Positions 13,809-14,076 of a DNA stretch of 14,076 bases are shown here, in pieces. Position 1 is the first letter of the stretch. The number at the start of each line of letters is the position of its first letter. The stretch lies in the NCBI GenBank assembly GCA_027490345.1, contig JAIXYF010000266.1, forward strand, positions 1 through 14,076, written 5' to 3'. Source of the DNA: Novosphingobium sp. Lineage in GTDB: Bacteria > Pseudomonadota > Alphaproteobacteria > Sphingomonadales > Sphingomonadaceae. The translations under genes were made by a program, and so were the position numbers. The notes beneath the pieces were generated by a model. The model searched no databases. It saw only the letters and a list, made by a program, of their open reading frames with translations, and had not been told where the DNA came from.

Positions 13809-13837
13809 CCCTTACGCGAAGCGGCGGACAATGTCAC
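13809..13837 (-). promoter_or_regulatory. rplO: candidate rplO promoter
   Basis: On the minus strand GTGACA (13832-13837) and TAAGGG (13809-13814) are 17 bases apart, followed by a GC-rich discriminator (CGCGAC). The -35 is 5/6, the -10 is weak. It lies in the 97-base gap between the FAD-enzyme stop and the rplO start, predicting a leader of about 40 bases. The rpsM candidate has the same spacing, -10 type and CGCG discriminator. Confidence 0.42.
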
Positions 13838-13860
13838 CCCCTGCCCTCCCGCAAGCCCGT

Positions 13861-14076
13861 TCAGGCGTTGGGCAAGTGCCCGCCCAGATGCTTGCCCGCC
13901 AGATAGCCGAACGTCAGCCCCGGCCCCAGCGTGCCGCCCGCGCCGCCATAGGCCTCACCCAGAACGGCGGCCATCACGTTGCCTGCCGCATAGAGCCCCG
14001 GGATCGGATGGCCCTGCCAATCGACGACTTGCGCATCGGCATTGGTCTTCGGGCCGCCGCACGTGCCCAGCACGCC
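13861..14076 (-). CDS. C-terminus of FAD-dependent oxidoreductase, 3-ketosteroid dehydrogenase-like (partial)
   Basis: The last 71 residues of a minus-strand gene enter from the right edge. GTCGGPKTNADAQVVDWQG, then PIPGLYAAGNVMAAVLGEAY and GGAGGTLGPGLTFGYLAG are typical of the C-terminal FAD-binding part of the fumarate reductase/3-ketosteroid delta-1-dehydrogenase flavoprotein family, where the GLYAAGN segment contacts the FAD. Substrate specificity cannot be judged because the active-site Tyr residues would lie outside. Sphingomonads carry many such paralogues for steroid and aromatic breakdown. It ends 97 bases before rplO, on the same strand, where rpmD is expected. No terminator was seen in the gap. 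Confidence 0.85.
   Translation of the reverse strand, partial: GVLGTCGGPKTNADAQVVDWQGHPIPGLYAAGNVMAAVLGEAYGGAGGTLGPGLTFGYLAGKHLGGHLPNA

Overview
The window is GC-rich chromosomal DNA from an alphaproteobacterium, most likely a sphingomonad such as Novosphingobium or a relative. This rests on the ribosomal protein, RpoA and SecY sequences, the alphaproteobacterial F-ATPase zeta-subunit gene (DUF1476) beside bolA and grxD, and the compact GC-biased coding style. Nothing in it looks like an insertion sequence, prophage, CRISPR array, tRNA or rRNA.

Layout, left to right. Bases 1-91 hold the N-terminus of a minus-strand gene that runs off the edge (tentatively NUDIX). Bases 92-462 are a 370-base gap without a convincing gene. 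It holds a sigma-54-like promoter match and two strong GC-rich hairpins with C-rich loops, the best candidate here for an undescribed small RNA. Then come, all on the minus strand, a small operon (DUF1476 zeta subunit, bolA, grxD) with a good intrinsic terminator, and a secreted prolyl oligopeptidase. Bases 4061-6602 are the distal alpha operon: rpsM, rpsK, rpoA, rplQ, ending in a strong bidirectional terminator. A plus-strand MFS (ACS family) transporter is divergent from rpsM and convergent with minus-strand gdhA. Upstream of gdhA lies an exported SRPBCC-domain protein with a long Pro/Ala/Lys tail, then adk, secY and rplO. The window ends in the C-terminus of an FAD-dependent 3-ketosteroid-dehydrogenase-like enzyme.

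The main theme is a broken ribosomal cluster. The usual bacterial order is rpmD-rplO-secY-adk-rpsM-rpsK-rpoA-rplQ. Here an FAD enzyme gene takes the place of rpmD just upstream of rplO. A terminator separates rplO from secY. Three non-ribosomal genes (SRPBCC protein, gdhA, MFS transporter) separate adk from rpsM. Each break carries a promoter-like element of the same design (xTGACx or a near match, exactly 17 bases, then TA-rich), seen upstream of rplO, secY, rpsM and gdhA. So the ancestral operon seems to have been split into separately transcribed pieces: rplO; secY-adk-SRPBCC; gdhA; rpsM-rpsK-rpoA-rplQ.

Several start codons were reset from the longest possible reading frame using ribosome binding sites and family N-termini: GTG for rpsM and gdhA, and internal ATGs for grxD, the peptidase, adk, the SRPBCC protein, rplO and the transporter. 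All functions are inferred from sequence recognition; no search was run.
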